A stretch of DNA of 64,000 bases from Cyanobacteria bacterium SIG29 (GCA_015152515.1 SUTV01000001.1:124001-188000); one strand, 5' to 3'. Shown: positions 50,136 through 59,852, counted from the first letter of the stretch. Notes: a model not told the origin generated them from the letters alone. A program made the numbers and translations.

Positions 50136-51120
50136 TAACTTTTTCTTCTACACTCGTAACTAACGCTTGAATAATATGCGGACTAAAAACATCTCCAGCA
50201 GGATATTTTGCATCTAAAATAAAATCTTTTACAGATTCTCTTTCTTTCATTGCAATTTTACTTAAAACATCTGGCGGAACTGTTGCTAACATCTTACGAT
50301 ATTTTTTCAACAACAATGGAACATTTACTATATCAGAAGTCGGAATTAATTTCTTAATTTCTTCAATTGATTTTATAATAACCTCGTGGTCAATTTTATC
50401 TTCAAGATTACTCATTTTCATATAATTAATAACATGAGTAACATCTTCTTTACTTAAAGAATTAAGTATTGCATTTGCTTTATCTTGTGGAAGTTTTTTC
50501 ATAACAATAGCAAGTGCAGCAAGCTTAAGAGTCTTTTTATCTGCATCAGATGCTGCGTTATTACCTGTTTTTTGAACATTAGCAATATTTTGTTCTTCTT
50601 CATTTTTTTGAACCATATCATTCAAATTTGAAATATTTACGGCTTGATTATATTGCTCTTGACTTAATGCACCTTTTTTAACAAGTTTTTGTAATTCATC
50701 TGAATAAACCTGTTTTACCTTTTCTTCTACAAGACTAATTATAGAATCTTGAGGCATATTTTTTATAATTGCCAACTTTGCAGTATTAAAAATATTTGCA
50801 GCAATTATTTGTAAAACAGCATCTCTATTTTGAGCAGGAATTTGACCATTAATTAAATCAATAGATTTATGAAAAGTCCATTCTCCAATAAACTGAGTAA
50901 CAAGACTTGCTTGTTCTGCGTTAAATTTAAGCTGTGCATCATTACTTAACGCTTCCCCACACATATAACAGAATTTTTTTACTGTTTCTATAATATTTTT
51001 TTTATCAGCATCACTAAGTGAATTTGGAGCAGCAATTGAATCCTTCTGATTCAATATTTCCATTGCCTGCCTTGATAAATCAACAGCAAATGCTTTATAA
51101 TCAAACCCTTCTATAGGCAT
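50104..51120 (-). CDS. FliG-position protein (highly divergent FliG or replacement)
   Basis: Located between fliF and fliH, overlaps fliH; AALAIVMKKLPQDKANAILNSLSKEDVTHVINYMK is FliG-like but canonical C-domain motifs were not found by eye. Confidence 0.5.
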   Translation of the reverse strand: MPIEGFDYKAFAVDLSRQAMEILNQKDSIAAPNSLSDADKKNIIETVKKFCYMCGEALSNDAQLKFNAEQASLVTQFIGEWTFHKSIDLINGQIPAQNRDAVLQIIAANIFNTAKLAIIKNMPQDSIISLVEEKVKQVYSDELQKLVKKGALSQEQYNQAVNISNLNDMVQKNEEEQNIANVQKTGNNAASDADKKTLKLAALAIVMKKLPQDKANAILNSLSKEDVTHVINYMKMSNLEDKIDHEVIIKSIEEIKKLIPTSDIVNVPLLLKKYRKMLATVPPDVLSKIAMKERESVKDFILDAKYPAGDVFSPHIIQALVTSVEEKVNDYKEKVHKR

Positions 51121-51131
51121 TTTCTACTCCA

Positions 51132-52784
51132 CTACGATTTTTCTATCCAACTTTTTAACTCTTTTAAAGTTTTTTCATCATCAGACTGAGCCAAATCTGA
51201 AGAAACTTCTTCAACAACCTCATCTAAAGAAATTTCTGGTTGTTTTTTCTTTTCAATTTGTAATTGTTTTTGTTGTTCTAAAAGTTCTTGAGTTAATATT
51301 GTTTGTTTTTCAATTAATTCAGCAGCTTTTAAATTAACATCTACTATTTGTTTTTCTTGTTCAACAGTTTTTCTTTGCAATTGTTTTAACGCTTCTTCTT
51401 GTTCTGATGAAGAATCTTTTAACTTTCTATGAACAAAAATAAATCCAATAATCAAACCAACTAACAATAATGCGATTGCCAACCACCAAGGATTACCAGA
51501 AGCATCAGGTCTTGGTAAATTAACTGGTCTATCAGAAGCCAAATATGGATCAATTGCTTCTGCATAAGCTATTGAAACATCTTCAGGTGCAACTTTAGGA
51601 GAAGCGGCCTTCGCAATTTGTGCTTTCAAATCAAATTCGCTTAAATTAGCCGGCATTGCATCAGCATTCATTGTAACAGCTATTGATATTTTTTCTATAA
51701 TGCCAGTTTTATAATATCTAGATGTATGAGTTTTTCCTACACCAAAGCTTGTTTCTCTTGCTGTTCTTTCATAATTTTTATTTTGAGATGAAGTTGAAGA
51801 TGAATTTCTCAAACCATTTGGAAGATACACACTAACGGCATCAGAGCCTTTATTTGTATCATGAGAATTATCACCAAGTCCTTCTCTAAAAGTTTGTTCT
51901 GTTATTGATGTTTTACTATTTGGGTCATAAGAAATACTTGTTTCTTCAACAGGAACTTGATTTAAGAATGTACTAACAGTAACTACATAATTACCTTTGC
52001 CTAAAAGCATATCTAATTGAGCAGCAACTTTATTTTGCATGTACATATCATTTTCTTGTAATTTAGAAACTTGATCATCAATAGATTTAACCAAACTACT
52101 ATAAACATTACCGTTTGAATCTGTTATAGAAATATTTTCTGCAGTTAATTCTGCAACACTACCAAGCAATAAACTTTTAATAGATTTTATAACAGAATTA
52201 TCTAATCTTACACCACTTGGAACAGTCAACATAACAGTTGCATTAATTGGTTTTTTATCAGCTTTAAACATGGTATTTTCAGGGATTGTAACTAAAACTG
52301 AAGCATTATCAATATTAGGCAACTGTCTTATTAATCTAGCCAATTCGCCATTTACAGCTCTTGCTAATTTAATTCTTTTATCTTCTCTAGTTGAAGTAAA
52401 GTCATTTTTATCAAAAATTTCCAAACCAACATTTTGGTCAACTAAGCCACTTTTAACAACAGATAATAAAGCACTATCTCTATCAGTATTTGTGTATTTA
52501 CCAGCTTCCAAAAATACTGTTACTTTTGAACCTTCTTGACTTCTTTTTGCCGCAATACCATTTCTTGCAAGCAAAGTTTGTATTTCAATAGCTTTACCTT
52601 GATTATCTGTCGTGACTATATCAAACTGTTCTTTTTGAACTTTTTCAATTACTTTTGCAGATGATTGATTTTTACCACCTGATGATATAGAAACTGTTAA
52701 TATTACTAACAACAAAAGTACAACTGCCCCGCCAATAACGGAGTATAATACTACTTTGTTTTCTAAAAGTTCTTTAATATTCAT
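51132..52784 (-). CDS. fliF: Flagellar MS-ring protein FliF
   Basis: N-terminal TM; ALLARNGIAAKRSQEGSKVTVFLEAGKY; GELARLIRQLPNIDNASVLVTIPE; C-terminal TM. Confidence 0.9.
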   Translation of the reverse strand: MNIKELLENKVVLYSVIGGAVVLLLLVILTVSISSGGKNQSSAKVIEKVQKEQFDIVTTDNQGKAIEIQTLLARNGIAAKRSQEGSKVTVFLEAGKYTNTDRDSALLSVVKSGLVDQNVGLEIFDKNDFTSTREDKRIKLARAVNGELARLIRQLPNIDNASVLVTIPENTMFKADKKPINATVMLTVPSGVRLDNSVIKSIKSLLLGSVAELTAENISITDSNGNVYSSLVKSIDDQVSKLQENDMYMQNKVAAQLDMLLGKGNYVVTVSTFLNQVPVEETSISYDPNSKTSITEQTFREGLGDNSHDTNKGSDAVSVYLPNGLRNSSSTSSQNKNYERTARETSFGVGKTHTSRYYKTGIIEKISIAVTMNADAMPANLSEFDLKAQIAKAASPKVAPEDVSIAYAEAIDPYLASDRPVNLPRPDASGNPWWLAIALLLVGLIIGFIFVHRKLKDSSSEQEEALKQLQRKTVEQEKQIVDVNLKAAELIEKQTILTQELLEQQKQLQIEKKKQPEISLDEVVEEVSSDLAQSDDEKTLKELKSWIEKS

Positions 52785-52865
52785 AAATCCCTAATCTGTA
52801 CACTACCATGCACCTGATATTATACTATTTTTTTACAATTTGGGTAACTGCTTAACACTATTTTA

Positions 52866-53207
52866 TTATATTGAAATATTCATAACTGTATTATATGCAT
52901 TAACAACTTTTGAAGTTACTTGTGTAGCAAGACTAATGCCTATTTCAGCCTTTGCAATAGCAGCAGTAACATCGTGTATATCTATATCAGAATTTCCCAT
53001 CATTTGTTGAGTTAACAATTGATCAGGTTTTTCAACTTCATGATTTAAATTACTAACAAGTCCTGATAATACAGTTTTAAAATCAGTACCTTCAGATTGT
53101 TTTAAATTACTAACTCCAAAACCTTTTTGAGAAAACTCATCAATAGGCATAGAAGCGTTCATTTTTGAGAAAATATTCATACTTGGATATATTTTGTTGT
53201 CCATCAT
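52866..53207 (-). CDS. fliE: Flagellar hook-basal body protein FliE
   Basis: DFKTVLSGLVSNLN...DIDIHDVTAAIAKAEIGISLATQVTSKVVNAYNTVMNISI. Confidence 0.85.
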   Translation of the reverse strand: MMDNKIYPSMNIFSKMNASMPIDEFSQKGFGVSNLKQSEGTDFKTVLSGLVSNLNHEVEKPDQLLTQQMMGNSDIDIHDVTAAIAKAEIGISLATQVTSKVVNAYNTVMNISI

Positions 53208-53220
53208 TTATATGCCTTTC

Positions 53221-53958
53221 TTACAAATAATTTGCCAATACATTTTTCACATAATTTTGAGTTTCAGAAAATGGAGGTACTCCATCATATTTATCAACAT
53301 TTCCTGGACCTGCATTATACGCTGCCAAAGCTAAAACTATGTTGCCGTTATATTTTTCCATCATACTTTTTAAATATCTTACACCGCCATCAACATTTTG
53401 TGCTGGATTATATGGGTCAGAAACTCCTAATGCTTTTGCCGTTTGAGGCATTAACTGCATTAAACCTTGAGCACCTGCTGGAGATTTTGCTTGTGGATTG
53501 TATCCAGATTCTTGTTTAATTACCGCATTAACTAAATCTTCATCAATTCCATGTTTTTTTGATATTTTTGAAACCATATCTTTAATATGAGCTTTTGATG
53601 GTTTTGTATTATATGCCACAGGAACATAAGGTATAAAATCTTCTTCTTGAGCTTTTTGTAAACTATCAATATCAGCTACACTTGGCACATTTGGAGAAAA
53701 AATATTAGCTTCAACTTTTTTCTGTGTAAGTGAACCAAATTTAACAGGCTTATCTGGTTTATTAACATTAAATCTTGTATGAACATTTAATGAAGAATTC
53801 ATAACATCTTCAAAAGTTTTAAACTCAATACCTTCAGATGATAAATCTTTTGTTCTAGTGCGTGTTTGAACATAATTGTCAATTTGGCGAGCTCTTTCCA
53901 AAGCTTGCGCCTGACCTGACGAATTTAATAAATTTTGTATCATCCCTGTAAACACCAC
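53221..53958 (-). CDS. Lytic transglycosylase (SLT domain) in flagellar operon
   Basis: [40 protein letters not shown]...[16 protein letters not shown]. Confidence 0.92.
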   Translation of the reverse strand: MVFTGMIQNLLNSSGQAQALERARQIDNYVQTRTRTKDLSSEGIEFKTFEDVMNSSLNVHTRFNVNKPDKPVKFGSLTQKKVEANIFSPNVPSVADIDSLQKAQEEDFIPYVPVAYNTKPSKAHIKDMVSKISKKHGIDEDLVNAVIKQESGYNPQAKSPAGAQGLMQLMPQTAKALGVSDPYNPAQNVDGGVRYLKSMMEKYNGNIVLALAAYNAGPGNVDKYDGVPPFSETQNYVKNVLANYL

Positions 53959-53977
53959 TTACACACTACCCTTTATG

Positions 53978-54421
53978 TTAACTTCCGATTGTTGTTGCCT
54001 TATCTGCCATTGCTTTTGACATTGTAAGAATAGCCAAACTAGCTTCATACGCCCTTTGAGCCATAATTGCATCTGATATTTCTACCAATGGGTCAACATT
54101 AGATGTTCTAATATAACCATTTTCATCTGCATCAGGATGTCCAGGTTTATAAATTCTATCACCTAAAGTTGGGTCTTCGACTACACCTGCTAAAGAAACG
54201 CTACCAGTTGAATATGGCAAAGTACCTGCTCCAAATGCAGTTTCTTTCATTTGATTCATCACACTTAAGAATGATGTTCTATCAGTTGAAACAACCAAAG
54301 GAATTTTTCTAACATAATTTGGAGTGTCAAGATTTGCGATATTTTTAGAAGCGAGATCTAATCTTGCACCGTGTACTTTTAGGCCATCACAGCCCACATT
54401 CATTGCATCAAATACGCCCAT
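53978..54421 (-). CDS. flgC: Flagellar basal-body rod protein FlgC
   Basis: ASKNIANLDTPNYVRK; YIRTSNVDPLVEISDAIMAQRAYEASLAILTMSKAM. Confidence 0.9.
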   Translation of the reverse strand: MGVFDAMNVGCDGLKVHGARLDLASKNIANLDTPNYVRKIPLVVSTDRTSFLSVMNQMKETAFGAGTLPYSTGSVSLAGVVEDPTLGDRIYKPGHPDADENGYIRTSNVDPLVEISDAIMAQRAYEASLAILTMSKAMADKATTIGS

Positions 54422-54759
54422 TAGCCGTTACCCATATTAATTACTGTTTTCATTTCTGTGATTAAAGAATTTACTCTTCTTGTTGCAACTGTGTACATCA
54501 AAGAATTCTTTTGAATTTCTGATAATTCTGTTGCAGGATCAATTTTTTCATCCGAAGTTTCAATTGTAACTGGAGAAGGTCCAAGTTTTGCTGCCAATTG
54601 AGTTTCCAAAGGATTAGCAATACCGCCCAAATATTGAGAAAAAGATAAATCTTTTCTTCTATAATTTGGAGTATCCATATTCGCAAGATTAGAAGCTAAA
54701 GCCTTATGTCTTTCAGCTATTAAATCTAATGCACCTAATGTTCTTGATATTGGATTCAT
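54421..54759 (-). CDS. flgB: Flagellar basal-body rod protein FlgB
   Basis: ALASNLANMDTPNYRRKDLSF; position before flgC. Confidence 0.9.
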   Translation of the reverse strand: MNPISRTLGALDLIAERHKALASNLANMDTPNYRRKDLSFSQYLGGIANPLETQLAAKLGPSPVTIETSDEKIDPATELSEIQKNSLMYTVATRRVNSLITEMKTVINMGNG

Positions 54760-54770
54760 TTATCTTCCTT

Positions 54771-55484
54771 CTATTGATTCAATTGCAACGCTTTTGCATA
54801 CATATCATTTACTGTTTGCATAACTTTAAAACTAGCTAACATTGAAGCATTTAATCTTAAAATAGAGTTAACTTCGTTCAACATATCAATGTTAGTAAGC
54901 TCAATGTTTCCCTGTTTAAACTTTTTATGTTTTTTAATCAAAACAGGTTCACCAGATTCAGCAGTCAAATAATATTTATTATTATCTGCTTTTTTCAATC
55001 CTTCAGGATTTTGGAAATTAACCAAAGGAATATATCCTAAAGTTTCACGAGTCATTCCATCGTGAGAATATACTTCTACTTCACCATCAGGTTTAATAGA
55101 AAAATTATCAAAGTTAACTGGAACTTGTATTCCATCACCTACAATATAACCATCATTTGTAATAATGTAGCCATTTTTATTAACTTTAAAGCCACCTTCT
55201 CTTGTGTATGTAACATCACCAGTTGGAGAAGTAACAGGAATAAAACCAGCACCATCAATAGCAACATCAAAGATATTATCTGTTCTTTGAATTGCACCTT
55301 GAGAAAAATCTGTTCTTTCAACACCTGATAAATAACCATTTTCATCTAATATTTGCTCAAAACGAACAGCTTTGTAGCCATGTGTATTGTAATTTGACAC
55401 ATTAGAAGAAATATACCCCATTTTTTCAAATTGGAGTTCTGAATTTATAATACCTCTATTAATTATTCCGTGAATAGTTGTCAT
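54771..55484 (-). CDS. Flagellar basal-body rod protein FlgF/FlgG-like
   Basis: YISSNVSNYNTHGYKAVRFEQ, TYTREGGFKVNKNGYIITNDGYIV, GNIELTNIDMLNEVNSILRLNAS. Confidence 0.85.
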   Translation of the reverse strand: MTTIHGIINRGIINSELQFEKMGYISSNVSNYNTHGYKAVRFEQILDENGYLSGVERTDFSQGAIQRTDNIFDVAIDGAGFIPVTSPTGDVTYTREGGFKVNKNGYIITNDGYIVGDGIQVPVNFDNFSIKPDGEVEVYSHDGMTRETLGYIPLVNFQNPEGLKKADNNKYYLTAESGEPVLIKKHKKFKQGNIELTNIDMLNEVNSILRLNASMLASFKVMQTVNDMYAKALQLNQ

Positions 55485-55495
55485 TAATTACCTTT

Positions 55496-56185
55496 CTAGC
55501 TACCTAATGTTGAAATAACTTTTTGTAAGTTTGTATTTTGAATTTGGAACAATTGACGATTTGCGTCAAAAGTTTTTGTATATGGCATTGCTTGCATAAA
55601 TTCAGACTGCAAATTTACATTTGAAAACTCACTATAACCTTGTCTCACATTTGGAGCCAAAACCGCTACACCATCTTGAGTAACAACAGATAAAGTGCCT
55701 GCAAGTTCAAATTTTCTATTTTTATTATCTAAAACTCTAACAACACCATTTAAGTCGATAGAAATATCTTCTAATTTTTCAGGAAGGATAGGCAATACCA
55801 ATGGTTGTCCAGCATCATTTAAAACTTTTGCACCATCTAAAGTTAATAATTGACCATCTTTTGTAAGTTTAAAACGACCATCTCTAGTCAATTTAATACC
55901 ATCTTGTGTTAGTACTTGGAAATATCCTTTTTCTGCCAAAGCAATATCTAAAGGATTTTTTGTTAAACCAAGTCTTCCAACACTATCATCAATAGTTGTA
56001 GATATAGCATCTTCACCAATAAATTCAGCAAATGATGAAACAACAGGAATTTTTCTTTGATAACCAATTTTATCAAAGCCAACAACATTCTCGTTTGTAA
56101 TGCCCATAAGAACTGTTTGCATTCTCATAGCACGAATGTTTTGAACTATTCCTCTATCAGTATAAGTTACACCACCATTTATCAT
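55496..56185 (-). CDS. Flagellar basal-body rod protein FlgF/FlgG-like
   Basis: TNENVVGFDKIGYQRKIPV, KLTRDGRFKLTKDGQLLTLDGAKVL, YSEFSNVNLQSEFMQAMPYTKTFDANRQLFQ. Confidence 0.85.
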   Translation of the reverse strand: MINGGVTYTDRGIVQNIRAMRMQTVLMGITNENVVGFDKIGYQRKIPVVSSFAEFIGEDAISTTIDDSVGRLGLTKNPLDIALAEKGYFQVLTQDGIKLTRDGRFKLTKDGQLLTLDGAKVLNDAGQPLVLPILPEKLEDISIDLNGVVRVLDNKNRKFELAGTLSVVTQDGVAVLAPNVRQGYSEFSNVNLQSEFMQAMPYTKTFDANRQLFQIQNTNLQKVISTLGS

Positions 56186-56364
56186 ACAACTTACCCTTTT
56201 TACCTCTATTTAATGATATAATATTGGAAGTCAAAAGTACCCATATTTATGGTTGAAATATAGTATTTTAAGGACTGCTTTCTCCTCTATATGTATGATT
56301 TTTTCTTTTCTGAAAATTTTATATGTTATTATGTTAAAAGTTAAATTTGTCGTGGTTTTAAGGC

Positions 56365-57234
56365 ATGAAATTCAGAAATATAATTCTGCTAGTTTCAATA
56401 CTTTTTCTTTTTTGCAACAAAGCTGATGCAATAAAAATTGGTTTGCAAACAGAAGCAAAACAAGTAAAAATTGCTTCTTCTGTTAGTGCTGAAATATATG
56501 ACGATTATAGAAACAAACTTCTATATGAAATAAAACCAATGAAAATATATGAATTTAAACCAAACGGCAAAGAAATAGCAGTTATGATAAATAGAAAGCC
56601 AGTAGGTTTAGGAACAAACCAAGTAAGAATTGTAACTAAAAAAGCAGGTTTTTTATGTTCAAAAAGGGCTTGGTATAGAGGAGATTTTGTCATAACAAAT
56701 ATGGGAAATGGAGCAACATTAATCAATGACATTCCTTTAGAAGAATATTTAAAAGGCGTAGTTCCATCTGAAATGCCTTCTAAATGGAATATGGAAGCTT
56801 TAAAAGCTCAAGCAATTGCAGCAAGAAGTTATGCCGTTGCAACAAAAAATGCAGGCAAACATGGTTCAAAAGGATTTGATTTAGTTGCAACAACAGCAGA
56901 CCAAGCCTATGGTGGTGCAAGTGCAGAAAAAGAAAGAACCTCTAAGGCTGTTGATGACACAAGAGGAATTGTTTTAGTTCAAAATCAAAAAGTTATTCCA
57001 ACATATTACCATTCAAGCTCTGGAGGAAAAACAAAAGTATGGAGTTCTGGCAGTTCATTTTTACAATCAGTACCTTCTTTTGATAACGAAAGAAAGAAAA
57101 ATGGACACGGTGTTGGAATGAGCCAACATGGTGCTAATAACTTAGCTGCTCAAGGATATAATGCATATCAAATTTTAAATTATTTTTATAAAGATTTTAA
57201 ATTTGCGAAATTAAGCAATAATTGGGATTTATAA
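56365..57234 (+). CDS. SpoIID/LytB domain protein
   Basis: IPLEEYLKGVVPSEMPSKWNMEALKAQAIAARSYAVA; YHSSSGGKT; GHGVGMSQHGANNLAAQGY. Confidence 0.93.
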   Translation: MKFRNIILLVSILFLFCNKADAIKIGLQTEAKQVKIASSVSAEIYDDYRNKLLYEIKPMKIYEFKPNGKEIAVMINRKPVGLGTNQVRIVTKKAGFLCSKRAWYRGDFVITNMGNGATLINDIPLEEYLKGVVPSEMPSKWNMEALKAQAIAARSYAVATKNAGKHGSKGFDLVATTADQAYGGASAEKERTSKAVDDTRGIVLVQNQKVIPTYYHSSSGGKTKVWSSGSSFLQSVPSFDNERKKNGHGVGMSQHGANNLAAQGYNAYQILNYFYKDFKFAKLSNNWDL

Positions 57235-57780
57235 CATTAAATACATAATTAATGTTATGTATAGAAAATATTATTAAATTTTAGTTCGACCATAACGAAA
57301 TGAGCAATAAAATATTGATATACAACATCAAAGCGAGGACTGTTTGAGCAAACTTGTTTGCGAGTTCCGCAGCTAGGGTATATCAATTAATTTTATTAGC
57401 GAATGTAGTTTCTGGTCGAGAGTTGTCTTTAAATTCTTTTCGCTCGTTGCTGTCGTTTCTGTCGGCTTCGCCTGTCGTCACTTCGCACTCGCTAACCAAG
57501 TTTCACTTGTTCAGAATTTCGCTTCTTTGGATACTTTCTTGTCGGAACAAGAAAGTATCATTATAAAAATAACTTTCTTTTATCTTAATGTACTTTTCTC
57601 ATTGCAGAAAAGTACCAAAAGGCTAGCAACCTGATATTTCGTTTCTATTTCACTAGCTTCAACCAAAGAAGTGCTAAGCGACGCACTTCTCTACATTGTT
57701 TCAGCAAGTGAACTCACGAAACTACATATATGGTTGCAATAAATTGTACTTTTCAAGTACTTATAACATTAATTATGTAC
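57229..57780. repeat. Non-coding hairpin-dense element with terminal repeats (MITE/REP-like or structured-RNA candidate)
   Basis: 17-bp inverted repeats TACATAATTAATGTTAT (57242-57258) / ATAACATTAATTATGTA (57763-57779); 12-bp direct repeat TTATAACATTAA (57229-57240, 57761-57772); several perfect internal hairpins; lies between convergent genes. Confidence 0.7.
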
Positions 57781-58106
57781 TATAAATTATTCTTTAATTC
57801 ATCCGGAATATACTTATTCCAATCTTTTTCCAACTTATCAATAAAGTGATGCGCATCTAATACATCATCATAAGAAATTGGCATAGGACATGGTTGAAAT
57901 TCTAACGGTTTTTCATCTTTGATATCAACACTTCCAATACCTAAAAAAGCAAGCCCAAAACTCTTACCACATTCAGCGCAAACTACCTGCAGGACAATTA
58001 AACTTTTTTCTTCTCTTTTTATAAAAAAAGAATCTTCTTCAAAATCATGCCCGCAAGCGCTACAACACATATTCGAAAATAATGCTTTTAATTTTGATTT
58101 ATTCAT
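57780..58106 (-). CDS. Zinc-ribbon-containing hypothetical protein
   Basis: MNKSKLKALFSNMCCSACGHDFEEDSFFIKREEKSLIVLQVVCAECGKSFG: paired CxxC. Start 58106 preferred over 58130. Confidence 0.7.
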   Translation of the reverse strand: MNKSKLKALFSNMCCSACGHDFEEDSFFIKREEKSLIVLQVVCAECGKSFGLAFLGIGSVDIKDEKPLEFQPCPMPISYDDVLDAHHFIDKLEKDWNKYIPDELKNNL

Positions 58107-58195
58107 ATTTACCTCAATATTATAACCCAATGTTTAAAAAATAATCACTTTGGGTACTATATTAGTGTGCGTTACATAAATAAAGGAATTTAGTT

Positions 58196-58291
58196 ATGGA
58201 TGGTCTTTACTTATTATTATTCGGAGCTTTGATGTATTTCTTACTTATTGCATTACCTTCTATGTTTGAAAGACGAAGTAACGCTCATTAA
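58196..58291 (+). CDS. 31-aa single-pass membrane microprotein MDGLYLLLFGALMYFLLIALPSMFERRSNAH
   Basis: ATG preceded by AAAGGA; one TM helix with a basic C-terminal tail; followed by an intrinsic terminator. Too short for the ORF track. Confidence 0.6.
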   Translation: MDGLYLLLFGALMYFLLIALPSMFERRSNAH

Positions 58292-58313
58292 AAAAGTTTT
58301 ATAATTTTTGCAG

Positions 58314-58352
58314 AAAACGGAACACGGCAGATTTGTCGTGTTCTTCGTTTTT
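58314..58352 (+). terminator. Intrinsic terminator GAACACG...CGTGTTC + U-rich tail
   Basis: AAAACGGAACACG GCAGATTTGT CGTGTTCTTCGTTTTT. Confidence 0.8.
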
Positions 58353-58408
58353 ACATACTTCCACAACTTATCCTGATTTAATAGACAAATTGTGAAATAA
58401 AAAGTTCC

Positions 58409-59848
58409 TTATTTTTCTTCCCAAATAGTAGCTTCTTTTGTATCTTTTAACACAATAGAAATACTATCAAATAAGTTTCTTACTTTATCTGCAATAGCCC
58501 AATTTTTTTCTTTTCTTGCATTATTTCTATACTCAATAATTTTTTCCATTAAAGCATAGCCAACAAGAAGCTTATCTTCAGAACTTAAGAAATCCATATC
58601 TTCAACGATAGTTGAAAGTTTAGCTTGCAAATCTTCTTCTGACATTTTTTCTTTTTCAATATTAAAGCCCATAACAGCAGTTAAAGTTAATAAAATTGAA
58701 GCATATTTTTGAGCATTTGCCTTATCCTTATCAGCAACAGCTTTATTAGCATTTGTAGCTGTATCAAAAATAACAGCAAGAGCTTTAGAAGTATTTAAAT
58801 CATTTTCCATAGCCTCTTTAAATGCTTTTACTTCATCACTTTCAGAAATATCAGGAAGATTTTCTTTTCCTACAAATCTAACAACTTCATTAACAGCTGT
58901 TTGAATTCTCTTCCAACCAGCTTTTGCACCATCTAATGCTGTATCACAAAATTCTACAGGCATTCTATAATGATTTGTTAAAATAAATAATCTTAAAGTA
59001 TTAGCGTCATAACTTTCTAATAAACTACCAATAGTTACAAAATTCTTTAATGATTTAGACATTTTTTCTTTGTTAATAGTAACGAAACCATTATGTAACC
59101 AATAATTCACGAATTTACAACCATTAGCACACTCAGATTGAGCAATTTCATTTTCATGGTGTGGGAAAATCAAATCAGCACCACCAGCATGAATATCAAT
59201 TGTTTTACCTAGATGTTTTCTGCTCATTGCACTACATTCAATATGCCAACCAGGACGACCTTTGCTCCAAGGACTTGGATAACCAAACTCTTCATCTTTT
59301 TTCCATAAAGCGAAATCTAAAACATCTTCTTTTATAGAAGAAGCCTCAACTCTAGCACCAGCAACTAAATCATCAATAGGTTGTTTGCTAAGCATACCAT
59401 AGTCTTTAAACTTTTTAACTCTAAAGTACACATCACCATCAACAGCATATGCATAATCATTTTTAATTAAATCTTTGATAATAGAAATCATTTCACCCAA
59501 TGTTTTTGTTGCGAATGGTTCTATATCCGGTTTTAATACATTCAACTTTTTCATTGAATCAGCAAAAATATCATAATATCTTCTTGAAATAACTTCTGCA
59601 GTGGTATTTTCTTCTTTTGCTTTTTTAAGAATCTTATCATCAACATCAGTAACATTTCTGCAATAAGTTACATCATAACCAGCAAATTTCAAATAACGAT
59701 ATAACATATCCCAAGTTATGTAACATCTAGCATGACCTAAATGAGGGTAATCATAAACTGTAGGTCCACAAACATACATTGTAACCTTATTACCTTCAAT
59801 TGGTTTAAAATCTTCAACTAAATTTGTAAATGTATTGTGTAGCTTCAT
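58409..59848 (-). CDS. cysS: Cysteinyl-tRNA synthetase
   Basis: MYVCGPTVYDYPHLGHARCYITWDMLYRYL; GWHIECSAM; IDIHAGGADLIFPHHENEIAQSE; KMSKSLKNF. Confidence 0.98.
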   Translation of the reverse strand: MKLHNTFTNLVEDFKPIEGNKVTMYVCGPTVYDYPHLGHARCYITWDMLYRYLKFAGYDVTYCRNVTDVDDKILKKAKEENTTAEVISRRYYDIFADSMKKLNVLKPDIEPFATKTLGEMISIIKDLIKNDYAYAVDGDVYFRVKKFKDYGMLSKQPIDDLVAGARVEASSIKEDVLDFALWKKDEEFGYPSPWSKGRPGWHIECSAMSRKHLGKTIDIHAGGADLIFPHHENEIAQSECANGCKFVNYWLHNGFVTINKEKMSKSLKNFVTIGSLLESYDANTLRLFILTNHYRMPVEFCDTALDGAKAGWKRIQTAVNEVVRFVGKENLPDISESDEVKAFKEAMENDLNTSKALAVIFDTATNANKAVADKDKANAQKYASILLTLTAVMGFNIEKEKMSEEDLQAKLSTIVEDMDFLSSEDKLLVGYALMEKIIEYRNNARKEKNWAIADKVRNLFDSISIVLKDTKEATIWEEK

Positions 59849-59852
59849 AATA

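Noticed and set aside
57354-57566. 70-aa ORF MFASSAARVYQLILLANVV... in the repeat element
   Set aside because: Lies inside the hairpin-rich element, low-complexity composition, no clear SD; likely spurious.
58382-58395. TAGACAAATTGTGA, a LexA-operator-like sequence
   Set aside because: Imperfect, downstream of cysS rather than in a promoter; probably chance in AT-rich DNA.
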